Shown: piece by piece, positions 5,701-7,793 of the stretch
Position numbering within the stretch: position 1 is the first letter of the stretch
Layout of the letters: every line of letters begins with the position of its first letter
Assembly (NCBI GenBank): GCA_003497545.1
Contig: DNNT01000112.1
Coordinates: 7,233-15,025, forward strand
From: Arenimonas sp.
GTDB taxonomy: Bacteria > Pseudomonadota > Gammaproteobacteria > Xanthomonadales > Xanthomonadaceae
Direction of reading: 5' to 3'
DNA length: 7,793 nucleotides
The notes under the pieces: model-generated
What the model was told of the DNA's origin: nothing
Databases searched by the model: none
Seen by the model: only the letters and a program-made list of their open reading frames with translations
Made by a program: the position numbers and the translations under genes

Positions 5701-7185
5701 ATGTCCGCCCAAGCCCCTCTTTCCCCCGCCCTCTCGGCCTTCCTGCGTGGCATCGAGCGCCGCGCCTTCGTGTTCGCCCAGCTGCAGTGCGGGCGGGACC
5801 GGGAAGCCCTGGCGGCCGTGGGGCGCGCCATGCGGGCGTTCGGGGCGGTGTCGGCAGCCACCCCGCTGTCGGGCTGGCCGGCGGGCTTCTGGTCGCTGCT
5901 GCTGGCCCAGGCCGAGCTGTCCGACGGCGACTCCACCCTGCCGGAACTGGCGGCCCTGAGCAGCGGCCCCCGGGCCGCCCTGCTGCTGCGGCTGGTGGCG
6001 GGCCTGGACTTCCCGCATGCCGCCCAGGTGCTGGGCGTGGGCGAGCCCACCTATCGCTTCGCCCTGCAGCGGGCCCTGCACCAGCTGGGCGAGGCCGGCA
6101 TCAGCTACGCCGCCCTGGGCCAGCTGCGCGAACGCCTGCACCGGCAAGTGAAGACCCTGCCCGAGGCCACCGTGGCCGAACTGGCCGAACAGCGCGCCCG
6201 GGTGTCGCGGGGCGAGCCGGAACCCGCGCCGCCCGCCCCGCCGCCGCCGGTCTGGCTGCGCCGCCTGCCCTGGGTCGGCCTGGGCCTGCTGGCCCTGGCC
6301 TTCGCCGCCACGTTCTGGACGCCGGCCGAACCGCTGCCGCCGGGCGGCACCGAAACCCTGCCGCCGGAACTGCCGGCCGAAACGCCCGCACCCGCCGCCG
6401 TGGCACCGGTCGACGCCGACCGGGTGATCCACCCCGATTACGCCGCCCTGGCCGAGGCGGTGGACGACACCGTGTCCTCCGACCTGGCCTTCCACAGCTG
6501 GCTGGCGGGTAGCGGGGCGCTGGCCGCCGCGCCGGCCGCCGCCGCGCCCCTGCCGACGCCGGTGGAAGGCCCCGCGGACGACGTGGCCAGCTTCGAGGCC
6601 CTGCCCGCCGCCCAGCGCACCCTGCTGGTGCCGCTGGCCGGCGCCTGGCCCAACCTCGACCCGGACACGCGTCGCCAGGTGATCGCCCACGCCGCGCACT
6701 GGCTGGCGCTGGACGAGCCGGCGCGCCAGGCCCTGCGCGAGCGCATCGCCGCCTGGGACGCGCTGCCCGCCGCCGAGCGCGCCCGCCGCCGCGGCACCCA
6801 TGCCGCCTGGTTGTCCCTGCGCCCGGACGAGCGCGTGCAGGTGCAGGCGGCGGCCGTGGCCTTCGCCGCGCTGCCCGAAGCCGGACGCAAGCCGCTGCAG
6901 GACGCGTTCGCGGCCCTGCCCGACGACCAGCGGGCTTCCTGGTGGCTGGGCCCCGAGGTCGGCGCCTGGTTCGCGCCGCTGCAGCCGCTGTTCGCCTACG
7001 TGCCCGAGGCGCAGCGTCCGCAGTTGCTGGAGATGCTGCGCGGCTTGTCGCCGGAAGCGCGCGCCGACCTGGCGCTGCTGGCCCGCCGCCTGCCCGCCGA
7101 CGCACGCGAAACCTTGCGCCGCGACCTGCTGTCGGCGCCGCCGGAAGCGCGCGAGGCGCTGGTGCGCCAGCGCCTGGGTCGCTAG
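5701..7185 (+). CDS. Membrane protein: degenerate ECF-sigma-like domain, one TM helix, periplasmic DUF3106-type repeats
   Basis: Protein of 494 residues. Residues 11-70 resemble a shortened ECF sigma region 2 (FLRGIERRAFVFAQLQ, then GWPAGFWSLLLAQ) but lack the acidic and basic residues expected for core contact and -10 recognition. Residues 86-130 look like sigma region 4 (RAALLLRLVAGLDFPHAAQVLGVG, helix-turn-helix, then RALHQL). A proline-rich linker (172-184), R187/R188 and a hydrophobic helix at about 189-206 predict N-terminus inside, C-terminus in the periplasm. After a Pro/Ala-rich stretch, residues 297-494 are DUF3106-type helical repeats of the form [FW]xxL[PD]xxxR. In related proteobacteria, as I recall, DUF3106 proteins are encoded next to an ECF sigma factor and a short membrane protein, so this may fuse those parts. 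Function is unproven; a membrane-tethered regulator is an inference. The ATG at 5701 is chosen because conserved-looking sequence begins there; a GTG at 5683 is possible. The frame upstream to 5566 looks non-coding. Confidence 0.8.
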   Translation: MSAQAPLSPALSAFLRGIERRAFVFAQLQCGRDREALAAVGRAMRAFGAVSAATPLSGWPAGFWSLLLAQAELSDGDSTLPELAALSSGPRAALLLRLVAGLDFPHAAQVLGVGEPTYRFALQRALHQLGEAGISYAALGQLRERLHRQVKTLPEATVAELAEQRARVSRGEPEPAPPAPPPPVWLRRLPWVGLGLLALAFAATFWTPAEPLPPGGTETLPPELPAETPAPAAVAPVDADRVIHPDYAALAEAVDDTVSSDLAFHSWLAGSGALAAAPAAAAPLPTPVEGPADDVASFEALPAAQRTLLVPLAGAWPNLDPDTRRQVIAHAAHWLALDEPARQALRERIAAWDALPAAERARRRGTHAAWLSLRPDERVQVQAAAVAFAALPEAGRKPLQDAFAALPDDQRASWWLGPEVGAWFAPLQPLFAYVPEAQRPQLLEMLRGLSPEARADLALLARRLPADARETLRRDLLSAPPEAREALVRQRLGR

Positions 7186-7195
7186 CCGGCGCGGC

Positions 7196-7793
7196 TCACA
7201 CGTTCACCAGGCTCACCAGCAGGCTGATGGTGGCGCCGAAGCTCACCAGCACCAGGTAGCAGGTGCCCAGCACGCCGTACTTGAGCAGGGTCATGAACCA
7301 ACCCTGGCGGTAGACGCGCTTCTGCATCAGCAGCAGGTAGAGCGGCATCCACGCGATCAGCGCGATCTCGAGCCAACCAATCGGGTTCGACAGCCAGGGC
7401 AGGGCCTCGGTCCAGCCCGCCGCCGCGTCCAGCAGCAGCACCGCCAGCAGCGCGCCGCACAGGAAGCTGTGGCTGTGCAGGGCGACGATCAGGTGCTCCA
7501 TGTACAGGCGCTTCTTGAACAGGTAGGCCACCTTCAGCAGCAGCGCGAACAGCGGCAGCAGCACGAACAGCGTGGTCGGCACCGTGGACAGGAAGGCGTC
7601 CTTGAGCAGGTTGGGGTCGTCCTGGATGCGCTTGATGTTGTCCCTGGCACGCCCGGCCTGCTCGTTGAGCTTGGCGTTGGCGGCGTCGGGCAGGAAGCCG
7701 ATGTCTATCGGGTTGTTCACCGGGTGCCAGGGTTCGCCGTTGAAGGACATGGTCGGCTCGCCGGGCGTGCTTTTCGGCACCGGCACCGGCTCG
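7196..7793 (-). CDS. DUF3667 family membrane protein, C-terminal part (5' end outside window)
   Basis: About 199 residues are visible and the frame stays open to the window edge, so the gene very likely begins outside. The features match the C-terminal half of DUF3667 proteins, whose N-terminus usually carries a small zinc ribbon that would lie beyond the edge. Counting from the GTG at 7786, a polar segment (1-66, with GEPWHPVNNPIDIGFLP) is followed by four hydrophobic helices near 68-89, 102-122, 137-155 and 168-193. The typical KKRLYMEHLIVALHSHSFL motif is at 91-109 and the family-like QKRVYRQGWFMTLLKY at 155-170. An internal ATG (7749-7751) could be a start but has no clear ribosome site. 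Role unknown; it acts in the inner membrane. It converges on the DUF3106 fusion gene with a 10-bp gap and no clear terminator. Confidence 0.8.
   Translation of the reverse strand, partial: EPVPVPKSTPGEPTMSFNGEPWHPVNNPIDIGFLPDAANAKLNEQAGRARDNIKRIQDDPNLLKDAFLSTVPTTLFVLLPLFALLLKVAYLFKKRLYMEHLIVALHSHSFLCGALLAVLLLDAAAGWTEALPWLSNPIGWLEIALIAWMPLYLLLMQKRVYRQGWFMTLLKYGVLGTCYLVLVSFGATISLLVSLVNV

Noticed and set aside
7184..7196. Hairpin AGCC/GGCT between the DUF3106 and DUF3667 stops as a terminator
   Set aside because: Only a 4-bp stem and no T-tract; expected by chance in this composition.

Overview
The window is GC-rich DNA from what looks like a gammaproteobacterium of the Xanthomonadales (Lysobacter/Luteimonas/Xanthomonas-like). 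This rests on the RpoH and PriA sequences, a MASE1-type sensor kinase, a DUF3667 membrane protein, and TAGAAT/TAGACT-like -10 elements placed almost on the start codons. The genus cannot be fixed from sequence alone.

Layout. (1) 1-602, +: 3' two thirds of rpoH (heat-shock sigma-32), closed by a strong GC-rich hairpin at 628-649 that it appears to share with the converging gene. (2) 663-1283, -, and 1368-3074, +: a divergent two-component pair, a NarL/UhpA-type response regulator and a membrane MASE1/HisKA_3 histidine kinase, separated by an 84-bp divergent promoter region. (3) 3068-5260, -: priA, complete, converging on the kinase gene with overlapping stop codons. (4) 5261-5700: a 440-bp intergenic region, clearly less GC-rich than its flanks, with two perfect inverted DnaA boxes, several near-boxes, short direct repeats and an AT-rich tract. 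(5) 5701-7185, +: an unusual membrane protein that joins a degenerate ECF-sigma-like N-terminus, one transmembrane helix and a periplasmic DUF3106-type repeat region. (6) 7196-7793, -: C-terminal part of a DUF3667 multi-pass membrane protein, running off the window.

The genes do not form one operon: orientation alternates at every step (+,-,+,-,+,-), so each is probably its own transcription unit. The clearest functional units are the kinase/regulator pair and the priA gene with its DnaA-box-bearing upstream region. The two most interesting items are the sigma-like/TM/DUF3106 fusion, which resembles a collapsed sigma - anti-sigma - DUF3106 operon, and the DnaA-box cluster between priA and that gene. 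No tRNA, rRNA, CRISPR array, insertion sequence or phage gene was seen.
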